NCBI RefSeq assembly: GCF_050313795.1
Contig: NZ_JBNPMC010000048.1
Coordinates: forward strand, 1 to 26,624
Length of the DNA stretch: 26,624 nt
DNA from: CAMBRQ01 sp945870325
GTDB taxonomy: Bacteria; Bacillota; Clostridia; Lachnospirales; Lachnospiraceae
Reading direction: 5' to 3'
Positions 15,604 to 24,536 of this stretch are shown here, in pieces (the first letter of the stretch is position 1; each line of letters opens with the position of its first letter). Made by a program: the position numbers and the translations under genes. Below the pieces are notes generated by a model that searched no databases, had not been told where the DNA came from, and saw nothing but the letters and a program-made list of their open reading frames with translations.

Positions 15604-16461
15604 TCAAAACTCACACTTCTTAATACAAGCAATCGCCCGTGACCCTGCTCCAATATGGCAAGACACACTCAGCGACAATCGATCCATGTGAACCTCATAT
15701 CCTGGGAATCTCTCCTCAATCTCACCTTTCCAGATCAAAGCCTCTTCCTCAGAGCAGGTATATGCCGCATGGATGTACATCTCTTTTCCCTTAAAGCGCT
15801 CATTTACATCCTTCTCAATCGCATCCAGCATCGTCTTCTTCGCTGCTTTCCAGCCACGAACCTTTGCGAAGGAATCCAGTTTCTCTCCCTGAATCTGAAG
15901 GACTGGCTTTAAGTTCAATACTGTACCGATTGCTGCAGCCGCAGGAGTAACACGTCCACCTTTTTTCAGATATTTCAGCGTATCAACAGTAATATAGATG
16001 CTTGCTTCCAGTTTCTCACGCATCAGAACATCCTCTATCTCCTGTGCACCCATGCCTTTTTCTGCCATCTCCATGGCATCAAGCACTGACTGACGCTGTG
16101 TGATAGAGATTCTCTGATTATCAATTACATGAACCTTGCCATCATAATCCTGTGCCAATCCCATCGCTGTCTCACAGGAACTGCTAAGACCGCTGGACAT
16201 CGGAATATAAATAATCTCATCATATTCTTTCAGCAGTTCATCCCACAGTTCAAGAACATCGCCAGGCGATGGCTGAGACGTAGAGATATCTGCATCCTCT
16301 GCAAGCCTCTGATAGAATTCCTCCTGTGTCAGCGTAATGTCCTCATAATATAACTTTTCATTAATGAAAAACGGCATCGGGAGCACACGAATTCCTAATT
16401 CTTTTGCTTCCTTCTGCGTGATTCCACTGTTACTATCTGTCACAATAGCTACTCTTCCCAT
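15604..16461 (-). CDS. DegV family fatty-acid-binding protein
   Basis: DegV proteins bind a fatty acid and, as FakB, present it to the kinase FakA; cytosolic. The 285 residues show the typical N-terminus VAIVTDSNSGI (4-14), the TSQPSPGD block (about 60-67) and the lipid-headgroup block SSGLSSSCETA (about 89-99), ending with a GxGSRAIA-type segment. Length is normal. AGAGGT precedes the ATG. It follows the DUF711 gene by 12 bp and is the last gene of the polA-to-degV run. Whether it serves fatty-acid uptake here is not shown; no fakA is in the window. Confidence 0.9.
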   Translation of the reverse strand: MGRVAIVTDSNSGITQKEAKELGIRVLPMPFFINEKLYYEDITLTQEEFYQRLAEDADISTSQPSPGDVLELWDELLKEYDEIIYIPMSSGLSSSCETAMGLAQDYDGKVHVIDNQRISITQRQSVLDAMEMAEKGMGAQEIEDVLMREKLEASIYITVDTLKYLKKGGRVTPAAAAIGTVLNLKPVLQIQGEKLDSFAKVRGWKAAKKTMLDAIEKDVNERFKGKEMYIHAAYTCSEEEALIWKGEIEERFPGYEVHMDRLSLSVSCHIGAGSRAIACIKKCEF

Positions 16462-16473
16462 CCTTTTACCTCT

Positions 16474-17838
16474 CTAATTCTTAAAACTATGAATCGGTGC
16501 AGGAATTCTTCCCTGTCTGTTCACAAAAGCACTGCAATCATATTCATTGACCGGAATAATCGGAGCATAGCCCAATAATCCACCGAATTCAGCAGTATCT
16601 CCCACATCTTTTCCAATCACCGGAATCAAACGGACCGCCGTCGTCTTCTGATTCACCATACCGATTGCCATCTCATCTGCAATAATACCAGAGATTGTAG
16701 ATGCTTTCGTCTTGCCAGGAATTGCGATCATATCCAAACCAACTGAGCAGACACAGGTCATTGCCTCAAGTTTCTCTATTGTCAGAGCACCAAGTTTTAC
16801 TGCGTCGATCATCCCCTGGTCTTCACTGACCGGGATGAATGCACCACTTAAACCACCTACATAAGAAGAAGCCATAACGCCGCCTTTTTTCACCTGGTCA
16901 TTCAGCATAGCGAGTGCAGCCGTTGTTCCAGGAGCACCGACTCTCTCCAATCCAATCTCTTCCAGGATCTCAGCCACACTGTCTCCAACTGCCGGTGTCG
17001 GTGCAAGAGAAAGATCTACGATTCCAAACGGAATACCAAGTTTCTTGGATGCTTCGCCTGCAACCAGCTGTCCAACTCTCGTAACCTTGAACGCAGTCTT
17101 CTTAATTGTCTCACACAATTTCTCAAAATTCTGTCCGCGCACCTGCTCGATCGCATGTTTTACAACACCAGGACCACTGACACCTACGTTGATGACCGCA
17201 TCACCTTCTGTTACGCCTAAGAAGGCACCTGCCATGAACGGATTGTCATCCGGAGCATTGCAGAAAACAACCAGTTTTGCACAGCCAAGAGAATCATTCT
17301 CTTTGGTTGCTTCCGCGGTTGCCTTAACGATCTCTCCGCTCAAACGCACCGCGTCCATATTAATTCCAGTTCTGGTTGATCCTACATTAATAGAACTACA
17401 TACGCGATCCGTACAAGCCAACGCCTCTGGAATAGAACGAATCAGATTCTCATCGCTTTTCGTCATAGACTTGGATACCAGTGCAGAATATCCGCCGATA
17501 AAATTCACGCCCACTTCTTTTGCCGCTTTATCCAGTGTCTTTGCAATTGTAACAAAATCTTCCGGTTTCTTGCAGGCAGCGCCGCCAATCAAGGCAATCG
17601 GAGTGATAGAGATTCTCTTATTCACAATCGGGATCCCGAATTCTCTTTCAATCTCCTCTCCCGTTGCAACCAGATCTTTTGCCACTGTTGTTATCTTATT
17701 ATAAATGTTCTCGTTTACTTTATCCAAATCAGAATCAATACAGTCCAAAAGACTGATACCAAGTGTAATCGTCCTGACATCCAGATTATCCTGTTCAATC
17801 ATCTGATTAGTCTCGTATACTTCATATCTGTTAATCAT
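16474..17838 (-). CDS. PFL-like family protein (DUF711/UPF0210)
   Basis: Belongs to the UPF0210/DUF711 family, structurally related to glycyl-radical-enzyme folds but of unknown function. The 454 residues match the family length. Recognisable stretches are TITLGISLLDC near the N-terminus, the INVGVSGPGVV and GLSGAFIPVSEDQGM glycine-rich blocks, and PGKTKASTISGIIADE. It comes 31 bp after the ACT-domain gene; this pair is conserved in many Firmicutes and archaea, which suggests the small ACT protein senses a ligand for it (inference). The ribosome binding site is weak (GGGGCTTAG), in contrast to its neighbours. Confidence 0.93.
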   Translation of the reverse strand: MINRYEVYETNQMIEQDNLDVRTITLGISLLDCIDSDLDKVNENIYNKITTVAKDLVATGEEIEREFGIPIVNKRISITPIALIGGAACKKPEDFVTIAKTLDKAAKEVGVNFIGGYSALVSKSMTKSDENLIRSIPEALACTDRVCSSINVGSTRTGINMDAVRLSGEIVKATAEATKENDSLGCAKLVVFCNAPDDNPFMAGAFLGVTEGDAVINVGVSGPGVVKHAIEQVRGQNFEKLCETIKKTAFKVTRVGQLVAGEASKKLGIPFGIVDLSLAPTPAVGDSVAEILEEIGLERVGAPGTTAALAMLNDQVKKGGVMASSYVGGLSGAFIPVSEDQGMIDAVKLGALTIEKLEAMTCVCSVGLDMIAIPGKTKASTISGIIADEMAIGMVNQKTTAVRLIPVIGKDVGDTAEFGGLLGYAPIIPVNEYDCSAFVNRQGRIPAPIHSFKN

Positions 17839-17869
17839 AATCTAAGCCCCGGCCTTTCTGTCATTCATC

Positions 17870-18142
17870 TTATAATCTGTGCATCTTCTCGAAGATCTCT
17901 TCTCTCTGACAGTGAATCATCACGCCTACACTGGCTCCAAGTTCTTCCAGATCTTTTGCTACCGTTGCAATCTCTTTCTTAGAATTCGTAACATCTGCAA
18001 TTGTCATCATGTTAAAATATCCATCTACGATTGTCTGGGAAATATCCAGAATATTGATATCTGTCTCAGCCAGATATGTACAAACCTTTGCAATAATACC
18101 TACCGTATCCTTACCTACTACTGTAATTACACACTTTCTCAT
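17870..18142 (-). CDS. ACT domain protein (UPF0237)
   Basis: A stand-alone ACT domain of 90 residues, beginning MRKCVITVVGKDTVGIIAKV and containing NILDISQTIVDGYFNM, typical of the UPF0237 family related to the GcvR regulator ACT domain. ACT domains bind amino acids or other small molecules. The second of two close ATGs (18142) was chosen because AGGAGG lies 6 nt before it, while the first (18148) directly abuts the AGGAGG. It sits between an MBL hydrolase gene (26 bp away) and its partner DUF711 gene. Confidence 0.92.
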   Translation of the reverse strand: MRKCVITVVGKDTVGIIAKVCTYLAETDINILDISQTIVDGYFNMMTIADVTNSKKEIATVAKDLEELGASVGVMIHCQREEIFEKMHRL

Positions 18143-18168
18143 CTTCATCCTCCTGCTTCACAATTCTC

Positions 18169-18966
18169 TTATAGTGTAATAATATCTGATACAGTATCCC
18201 TTTTCGCCACCATCATAGGAATATCTTCTCCTTTGTAAGGATTATCTCCATAACTGACTTCCAGTTTTACTGTCTCATATGCCAATTCTTCATAATTGTT
18301 TTCTTTACTTAGATGCCCCAGTATTACATACTGTAGATTGTCATGTAGTATATCACAAAGAAGCCTTCCTGACAATTCATTCGACAGATGTCCTTTATCA
18401 CCCATGACCCTTTTTTTCAACGGATAAGGATAAGGACCGACTTCTAACATATGAATATCATGATTGGCTTCCAGAACGACCGCATTCAGATTCTGCAGGC
18501 GCTCTATTATATATTCATCGTATGTTCCAAGGTCTGTCGCCACTGCAACAGATTTCTTAGAATTCTCAATCCGGTATCCGGATGGTTCTCTCGCATCATG
18601 GGAGATTGCAAAAGGACTGATCTCCATACTGCCTAATGAAAATGTCTGATCCACTTCGACCTCGTGCAGCAATCCTTCCGGCATCTTTCCAAGACTACTG
18701 CAGCAACGGATTCCTTCAATGGTTCCTTTCGTCGCATAGATTGGAATCTCATATTTCCTGCTAAATACTCCCAAACCCTGGATATGATCGATATGTTCAT
18801 GGGTAATCAGAATTCCCTTTAATTCCTCACCCTTAACTCCCAGTGTATGTAACCCTTGTTCAACTCTCTTTTTGCTGATTCCAGTATCTACCAAAAGATG
18901 CGTATTCTCATCTCCCACGTAGATACAGTTGCCACTGCTTCCGCTGGCAATGCTGCATAACCTCAT
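18169..18966 (-). CDS. metallo-beta-lactamase fold hydrolase, YycJ/WalJ-like
   Basis: A 265-residue MBL-fold metal-dependent hydrolase. The zinc-binding signature ITHEHIDHIQGL is at about 53-64, followed by SHDAREPSGY (third ligand region), ATDLGTYD, LEANHD and a late ILGHLSKENN. This order and the N-terminal MRLCSIASGSSGNCIYV match the YycJ/WalJ family, which is thought to act as an exonuclease or nuclease-like enzyme and is linked to WalRK in Bacilli. No walRK genes are here; instead it lies between coaE and the ACT gene. The substrate is unknown. Confidence 0.9.
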   Translation of the reverse strand: MRLCSIASGSSGNCIYVGDENTHLLVDTGISKKRVEQGLHTLGVKGEELKGILITHEHIDHIQGLGVFSRKYEIPIYATKGTIEGIRCCSSLGKMPEGLLHEVEVDQTFSLGSMEISPFAISHDAREPSGYRIENSKKSVAVATDLGTYDEYIIERLQNLNAVVLEANHDIHMLEVGPYPYPLKKRVMGDKGHLSNELSGRLLCDILHDNLQYVILGHLSKENNYEELAYETVKLEVSYGDNPYKGEDIPMMVAKRDTVSDIITL

Positions 18967-18986
18967 ATATACGTCTTCTGCCTTTC

Positions 18987-19577
18987 CTACAAATCTGCTA
19001 TAATTCTATCCAACTGCATCTCCGTCTCTCCGAAAGTGTTGTTATTATCTATGACTCTGTCACAATGTTTCATGAACATATCCTTCGGCAGTTGAGCCGC
19101 TATAATATCATCCACTTTCTTCGAATCGTAGCCTCTTGCATAAATCAAACGCTTTTTGCGGTTTTCTGCACTCACATGGACATACCACAGTTCATCGCAG
19201 ATCTCATCGTAATGATCCTCAATTAAAAGTGCAGACTCCACAATAAAAAGGTTGGTATTCCTGCGCTCTTCCATGGCAATCTTCTTGCGAATCTCTTCTT
19301 TTACCGCAGGGTGAACAATCTCATTCAGTGCAGTCAGTTTGGCATTGTCTGTAAATACAATGCCTGCTAACTTCTCCCTGTCAAGTTCTCCCTTCTCATC
19401 CAGAATATCCATACCAAAATATTCTACAATTGCATCAAAACATTCTGTTCCCTTTTTCTGAAGTTTTTTACCAACTTTATCTGCCTGGCAGATTGTTGCT
19501 CCGTATCTATTATTCAGGTACTCCAATATCTGTGTTTTCCCGGCTCCTACTCCACCGGTAATTCCAATAATCTTCAT
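18987..19577 (-). CDS. coaE: dephospho-CoA kinase
   Basis: Phosphorylates dephospho-CoA to CoA, the last step of coenzyme A synthesis. The 196 residues begin with the P-loop IIGITGGVGAGKT (3-15), then CQADKVG (the DAD-like region), NEIVHPAVKEEI, ESALLIED and the LIYARG lid block, all typical of CoaE. AGAGGAG lies before the ATG. It starts 12 bp after polA; the polA-coaE neighbourhood is common in Firmicutes. Confidence 0.96.
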   Translation of the reverse strand: MKIIGITGGVGAGKTQILEYLNNRYGATICQADKVGKKLQKKGTECFDAIVEYFGMDILDEKGELDREKLAGIVFTDNAKLTALNEIVHPAVKEEIRKKIAMEERRNTNLFIVESALLIEDHYDEICDELWYVHVSAENRKKRLIYARGYDSKKVDDIIAAQLPKDMFMKHCDRVIDNNNTFGETEMQLDRIIADL

Positions 19578-19589
19578 ACTCTTACTCCT

Positions 19590-22205
19590 CTACTTTGCTT
19601 CGTACCAGTTATCTCCTGTATGCATATCCACTTCCAAAGGTACATCCAGGGAAGCCGCCTGCTCCATCTCTTCTCTCAGGATTGTCTTCACGTCATCAAG
19701 TTCCGGCTTATAAGCCTCAATCAGCAATTCATCATGAACCTGGAGAACCAGCCTTGACTTCATCTGATTCTCTTTCAATCTACGGTTCACACCAATCATC
19801 GCAATCTTCATGATATCCGCCGCCGTTCCCTGGATCGGCGCATTCATAGCCACTCTTTCTCCAAAGGATCTCTGCATAAAATTGCTGGATGCCAACTCCG
19901 GAACCGGGCGTCGTCTGCCGAATAAGGTAACGACATATCCCATCTCCTTCGCATGTTTCACCGTATCATCCAGAAACGCTTTAATACCCGGATATGTCTT
20001 AAAATAATCTTCGATATATTTTGCCGCTTCTTTTCTGGTAATACTCAAGTCCTGGCTCAGTCCGAATGAACTGATTCCGTATACGATTCCAAAATTCACC
20101 GCCTTAGCATTGCGCCGCTGCTGGTCTGTTACTTCCTCAAACGGAGTATGGAATACCTGGGAAGCCGTAATCCTGTGAATGTCTTTCGCCTCTTTATACG
20201 CGTCAATCAGATGGCTGTCACCAGAGCAATGTGCTAAAACCCTCAATTCTATCTGCGAATAATCCGCATCTACAAACACATATCCTTCCTCCGGAATGAA
20301 CACCTTACGGATCAGTCTTCCAAGTTCCATCCTGATTGGAATATTCTGAAGATTCGGCTCTGTACTGCTGATTCTTCCTGTTGCCGTAATCGTCTGGTTA
20401 AACTTACTGCGAATCCTTCCATCTTCACAGATATAATTGGCAAGTCCATCTGCATAGGTTGACTTTAACTTCGAATACTGTCTGTATTCTAATATCTTTT
20501 CAATAATCGGATAATCCGGCGCCAGTTTTTCCAACACATCTGCCGCCGTCGAATATCCTGTCTTCGTCTTCTTACCGCCAGGAATCTTCATATTTTCAAA
20601 TAATATGACCCCCAACTGCTTTGGAGAATTAATATTAAAGGTCTCTCCTGCATCTGCGTAGATCTCTTTCTCAAGTTCTACAATCTTGGTTCCCAACTGG
20701 TCGCCATAGAACTTAAGCGCTTCTGCCTCCACTTTCACGCCGTTTCTCTCCATATCACATAGCGTGAATAACAATGGCATCTCAATCTCCGCAAATAACT
20801 TATCCATCTGGCATTCTTTCAACTTCTCCCACAGAATACCTGACGCCTTATAAGCAGTAAAGGCTTCATAGCATACCTTCACATAATTCTCAGTTTTCTC
20901 TTCTATAATAATATTCAATTGCTCTCGTGCAACGTCTTCATAAGTATAATTGCTCTTTAACGGGTTCAGCAGATATGCTGCCACTGTTGCGTCAAAGCAA
21001 TTCTCCATACGGCGGATCTTAATATGCTCCAGAGCCTGCTTCAGATCGAACATGACGAAGCGTCCCGCCCTCTCTGCCACTTCCTCTAATCTTCCAAGAA
21101 GCCAGGATGCATCAATCCCCTGTCCGGTCCGGATACAATAGATATCCTTCTCAGAAAAGCATAATCCGATACCACCAATCTCTGCCTGATCCGCAAAAAG
21201 GGGCAGCACGTCCTCCGTATTCTTAAAGATGCATGCTCCAACACACGCGGCCTTCTCTGCCGCAGCCAGCGCTTCTTCTGCCGCACTCTGCTGCTTAATC
21301 TCACAAAATGCCGACTCCACCTGATTAGACGGTGCTGTCACATCGAATTTGGAAAGCAGATTCTTGAACTGAAGTTTCTGAAAATATGCATACGCTTCCT
21401 CCGTAAATATATTCCCCAGCCTTGCCTCTTCAAGTTCATAAGGGAAATCAGCATTCACATTGATGGTAGCAAGTTTCTTACTCATCACTGCCATATCCCA
21501 ATGCTCTTTTAATGCTTTCGCTGCTCTTGGCGGTTTTAGTTCCTCCACATGCTCGTGTGCATTCTCAATACTGTGATATTCTGTAATAATCTTTGTTGCC
21601 GTCTTCTCTCCAATACTTGGCACCCCAGGTATATTATCAGAAGTATCCCCCATTAACGCCTTCAGATCAATAAACTCCACAGGCGTTACCTGATATCTTT
21701 CCTTGACGTCCTGTGCATAGTAATCCTCTACCTCTGTCCTTCCCTGTTTCGTCTTCGGAATTCGAATCTTTACATGCTCTGTCGCAAGCTGAAGCAGGTC
21801 TCTGTCTCCAGATATTACCGACACATCGATTCCCTGCCCCTCACAACGTCTGGACAGTGTTCCAAGAAGGTCATCCGCTTCCAGCCCGGCAGATTCTATG
21901 GTCTTGATTCCCATCGCCTGAAGGACTTCTTTAATAACAGGTACCTGCTGGCGCAATTCTTCTGCCATAGGCTTTCTGGTTCCCTTATATTCCGCATACA
22001 TCTTATGGCGGAACGTCGGCGCATGAACATCAAAAGCCACCGTCAGATAGTCCGGTTTCTCTTCTTCTAATATTTTAAACATAATCGTCAGAAAGCCATA
22101 GATCGCGTTCGTATGAAGCCCGTCTGCATTCGTCAGATCCGGGAGTCCATAAAAAGCGCGATTCAAAATACTATGACCATCAATCAATACAATCTTATCA
22201 TTCAT
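19590..22205 (-). CDS. polA: DNA polymerase I
   Basis: Repair and Okazaki-fragment-processing polymerase. The protein is 871 residues from the ATG at 22205, which has GGAG upstream and begins MNDKIVLIDGHSILNRAFYG. Domains: 5'-3' exonuclease (about 1-290, with EADDLLGT and MGDTSDNIPGV metal-site blocks); a degenerate 3'-5' exonuclease-like domain (about 300-470); and the polymerase domain with motif A DADYSQIELRVLAH, motif B RRNAKAVNFGIVYG and motif C QVHDELLIEA. The proofreading DxE motif is not visible at its expected place, as in Bacillus and Taq enzymes. A longer in-frame start at 22298 would overlap the upstream gene and has no supporting ribosome binding site. Confidence 0.97.
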   Translation of the reverse strand: MNDKIVLIDGHSILNRAFYGLPDLTNADGLHTNAIYGFLTIMFKILEEEKPDYLTVAFDVHAPTFRHKMYAEYKGTRKPMAEELRQQVPVIKEVLQAMGIKTIESAGLEADDLLGTLSRRCEGQGIDVSVISGDRDLLQLATEHVKIRIPKTKQGRTEVEDYYAQDVKERYQVTPVEFIDLKALMGDTSDNIPGVPSIGEKTATKIITEYHSIENAHEHVEELKPPRAAKALKEHWDMAVMSKKLATINVNADFPYELEEARLGNIFTEEAYAYFQKLQFKNLLSKFDVTAPSNQVESAFCEIKQQSAAEEALAAAEKAACVGACIFKNTEDVLPLFADQAEIGGIGLCFSEKDIYCIRTGQGIDASWLLGRLEEVAERAGRFVMFDLKQALEHIKIRRMENCFDATVAAYLLNPLKSNYTYEDVAREQLNIIIEEKTENYVKVCYEAFTAYKASGILWEKLKECQMDKLFAEIEMPLLFTLCDMERNGVKVEAEALKFYGDQLGTKIVELEKEIYADAGETFNINSPKQLGVILFENMKIPGGKKTKTGYSTAADVLEKLAPDYPIIEKILEYRQYSKLKSTYADGLANYICEDGRIRSKFNQTITATGRISSTEPNLQNIPIRMELGRLIRKVFIPEEGYVFVDADYSQIELRVLAHCSGDSHLIDAYKEAKDIHRITASQVFHTPFEEVTDQQRRNAKAVNFGIVYGISSFGLSQDLSITRKEAAKYIEDYFKTYPGIKAFLDDTVKHAKEMGYVVTLFGRRRPVPELASSNFMQRSFGERVAMNAPIQGTAADIMKIAMIGVNRRLKENQMKSRLVLQVHDELLIEAYKPELDDVKTILREEMEQAASLDVPLEVDMHTGDNWYEAK

Positions 22206-22284
22206 ATTGGATTCTCCATCTAAAATTAGAACTACCTTCTTACTATACACCAAAACATTTATTTTTGAAAGCAATTTATTCTTT

Positions 22285-23394
22285 TTAAAGGCTTGCAATC
22301 TCCTTCAGTCTTTCGATAATCGGAAGATGCTGTGTACACTGTCTCTCGCATTTTCCACAGGCAATACACTCTAAAGCCTTCTCCTTGGAAATGTCCCAGT
22401 GATTATCCAGTCGATCCTCGATTGCTTTCTGCTCGCCAGTCAGAATCATCTGATTATAAGCATCCATGAATTTTGGAATCGGAATATCTTTTGGACATCC
22501 TTTGCAGTAAGCGCAGCCAGTACATAAGTTATTTAGTGCCACACCCTTGCCCTCATATTCTTTCACAATCTCTTTCGCCGGCTTCTCTTCCAGGTTCTCT
22601 ACGGCTTTGACCGCATCATCAATATGTTCCTTTGTCGTACAGCCTGCCAGTGTTACAGTAATCTCTTTATGGGAAGCAACAAAACGAAGCGCTGCCTGCG
22701 GAACCGTCAGATCTGTTTCTTCTGCCAGATAAGCGAATGCATCCGAATTCGCCGGAATCATTCCTCCGCCCAAAGGATTCATTACCACAACTCCCATACC
22801 TTTCTGATGTGCTGCCTCAATACCACTCTGTCTGAAGCGGTAATTAAGCGCATTATATCCGATCAGCATTCCTTTGAACTTGCCTGTATCTACTACTTTC
22901 TCGATATCATTGCCCTGCATATGAGAAGAGAACACGATATTACGGATCAGTCCCTCTCTCTTGGCATCCTCAAAAAAACCATACAACGCATCCATATGCC
23001 TTTCCCATGACTCCAGACTCAGCATACACCACATATGATAGAAATCAATGTAATCTGTCTTCAATCTGTCCAAAGATAACTCTAGTCTCTTTCTGAAAAT
23101 GTCTTTTGTCGGATGATCTCCTGCATCTAGTGTTCCCAGATTCGTCTTAGAAGTTACATAGATATCACTTCTTTTCACCTGCGATAACGCAATTCCTGTC
23201 ACGATCTCGCTCTTATCATCACAATAATGCGGTGCTGTATCCCAGTAATTGATTCCCTTCTCATATGCATAGAGCGGAATCTCAGCACATTTCTCCAATC
23301 TTCCCGCTTTGATATCCTCTTCATCATAACGCATAGTTCCGAGCCCGATTGCGGACACCTTCATTTCTGTATTTCCATATTGCTTATAGTACAT
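22285..23394 (-). CDS. aldo/keto reductase with C-terminal 4Fe-4S ferredoxin domain
   Basis: A 369-residue oxidoreductase of the aldo/keto reductase fold with an added iron-sulfur module. Near the N-terminus are IGLGTMRY, the catalytic aspartate and tyrosine in NYWDTAPHY (about 50-58), the catalytic lysine in TSKTN (about 81-85), and the histidine in DFYHMW. From about 285 onward two cysteine clusters, CTGCAYCKGCPKDIPIP and CIACGKCERQC, predict one or two 4Fe-4S centres. Such fusions are common in anaerobic Clostridia; substrate and electron partner are unknown. AAAGGAGG precedes the ATG, and an extended -10 promoter lies about 50 nt upstream. polA follows after 79 bp without a clear terminator. 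Confidence 0.92.
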   Translation of the reverse strand: MYYKQYGNTEMKVSAIGLGTMRYDEEDIKAGRLEKCAEIPLYAYEKGINYWDTAPHYCDDKSEIVTGIALSQVKRSDIYVTSKTNLGTLDAGDHPTKDIFRKRLELSLDRLKTDYIDFYHMWCMLSLESWERHMDALYGFFEDAKREGLIRNIVFSSHMQGNDIEKVVDTGKFKGMLIGYNALNYRFRQSGIEAAHQKGMGVVVMNPLGGGMIPANSDAFAYLAEETDLTVPQAALRFVASHKEITVTLAGCTTKEHIDDAVKAVENLEEKPAKEIVKEYEGKGVALNNLCTGCAYCKGCPKDIPIPKFMDAYNQMILTGEQKAIEDRLDNHWDISKEKALECIACGKCERQCTQHLPIIERLKEIASL

Positions 23395-23445
23395 AATTGC
23401 CTCCTTTTTTTAATGTGTGAATTCTCGTGTCGCTGACCTTTTCCC

Positions 23446-23474
23446 ATTATATCATAGTTCCTATAATTTCAACC
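23446..23474 (-). promoter_or_regulatory. promoter of the aldo/keto reductase gene
   Basis: On the minus strand TATAAT (23451-23446) with a TG one base upstream (extended -10). The -35 region is only approximate (TTGAAA with a 15-nt spacer or GGTTGA with 17). The leader to the ATG is about 45 nt. Confidence 0.6.
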
Positions 23475-23517
23475 AAAAAAACAAGCAAAAAAACCTCTAA
23501 AATTCTTCACAAAAGCA

Positions 23518-23546
23518 TTGACATCTTCTGATTTTACCGTTATAAT
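23518..23546 (+). promoter_or_regulatory. promoter of tRNA-Leu
   Basis: TTGACA (23518-23523), exactly 17 nt, TATAAT (23541-23546): a perfect sigma-A consensus 29 nt before the tRNA, fitting a highly expressed stable RNA. Confidence 0.93.
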
Positions 23547-23574
23547 TCAATATGTTGTCGATGAGATAACATAA

Positions 23575-23657
23575 GCGGATGTGGCGGAATGGCAGACGCA
23601 CAAGACTCAAAATCTTGCGGGGGCGACCTCGTGTGGGTTCAAGTCCCACCATCCGCA
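23575..23657 (+). tRNA. tRNA-Leu, anticodon CAA
   Basis: Acceptor stem GCGGATG pairs with CATCCGC (23650-23656), discriminator base A. The anticodon stem CAAGA/TCTTG encloses loop CTCAAAA, giving anticodon CAA (reads UUG). A long variable arm (around CGGGGGCGACCTCG) marks a class II tRNA, and the T arm is GTGGG-TTCAAGT-CCCAC. CCA is not encoded. It stands alone, between a consensus promoter and its own terminator. Confidence 0.97.
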
Positions 23658-23669
23658 TTCAGAAAAAGT

Positions 23670-23706
23670 ACGGGAAACCTTGATGTGAGGATTCCCGTTT
23701 TTATTT
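23670..23706 (+). terminator. terminator after tRNA-Leu
   Basis: ACGGGAAACCT (23670-23680) pairs with AGGATTCCCGT (23688-23698) apart from one A-A mismatch, followed by TTTTATTT. It lies 12 nt after the tRNA. Confidence 0.9.
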
Positions 23707-23714
23707 GGAAATTT

Positions 23715-23760
23715 TTCTAAGAAAAGAGAAGCGATACCTTACAGGCACCACTTCTCTTTT
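23715..23760 (-). terminator. terminator after the lipoprotein gene
   Basis: On the minus strand AAGAGAAG (23758-23751) pairs with CTTCTCTT (23731-23724), and the inner GTGGTGCC/GGTATCGC continues the stem using G-U pairs, followed by TTCTTAG. The G-U pairs exist only in the minus-strand RNA, so it is read in that direction. It lies about 65 nt after the lipoprotein stop. Confidence 0.75.
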
Positions 23761-23822
23761 TTGAATATTATAATGAGAGTAAAGAAAATCTCCCGTAATT
23801 CAAGACTATTTTATACATATTC

Positions 23823-24464
23823 CTAGAACTTATCTGCCGGGAACAAAGCATCATCCAATGCAGTCATATCTTCCTGAGCGATATAATATACATTATCTGC
23901 ATCCGGCTTAACTGTAATGGTAACAGTTGTAGGATCTCCATAGACCGGAGCAGCAATTCTCTCAGCCATAAGTTCATACATTTTCTGGAACACCATCTGG
24001 TTGATCTCTTCATCGCTTGGAATCTGTTCAACGTTCGTCAGTTCTTCTGTAACAGCAGTATTAACCTCATCCTGAAGTCCTTCAAAAGCAATGAATGGCT
24101 CTACGGTTACATCGATTGTAAAAGCATCGTCACTTGCTTCTTTTGCTTCGCCAACATCATACTTCGCCAGTTTGATCATATCCAGGAACAACTGTCTGTA
24201 GTTCTCTGTCATTTCTTCTGAAAGACCCAGATCAGAGAATCCAGCCTCCTTCATCGTTACGTCAATATTACCCTCATACAATTCCTTTGCTTCTTCTTCA
24301 CTTGACTTCGTCCATTCCATATACTTTGCGAATTCACCTTTGTAACTGGCATCCAGAACAGACTTCGCATAAGACTGTGCATCTTCCGTACTCATTCCTC
24401 CGCAACCGCACAGTACTGTCATTACTACAACCAGTAATACAGCAAGCAAACCTCTTTTTCTCAT
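23823..24464 (-). CDS. uncharacterised lipoprotein
   Basis: A 213-residue protein with a lipoprotein signal peptide: MRKRG, a hydrophobic stretch LLAVLLVVVMTV, then LCGCGG, with the lipidated cysteine most likely C21. The mature part is acidic, alpha-helical at first (around DAQSYAKSVLDASYKGEF) and later has a beta-like segment (TTVTITVKPDADNVYYI). It resembles the small lipoproteins that are frequent in Lachnospiraceae (DUF5105-like), but I cannot name the family with confidence. AAGGGGGAA precedes the start. It lies 72 bp after the decarboxylase on the same strand and has its own terminator. Confidence 0.8.
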   Translation of the reverse strand: MRKRGLLAVLLVVVMTVLCGCGGMSTEDAQSYAKSVLDASYKGEFAKYMEWTKSSEEEAKELYEGNIDVTMKEAGFSDLGLSEEMTENYRQLFLDMIKLAKYDVGEAKEASDDAFTIDVTVEPFIAFEGLQDEVNTAVTEELTNVEQIPSDEEINQMVFQKMYELMAERIAAPVYGDPTTVTITVKPDADNVYYIAQEDMTALDDALFPADKF

Positions 24465-24536
24465 AACTTTTTCCCCCTTGTGAATTAAGATAATATAACC
24501 ATACTCCTATCTTCACATAAAATCAACTCTTAACAG

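Noticed and set aside
22206..22298. N-terminal extension of PolA
   Set aside because: The added residues overlap the end of the aldo/keto reductase gene, lack homology to PolA, and the ATG at 22205 has its own ribosome binding site and the standard N-terminus.
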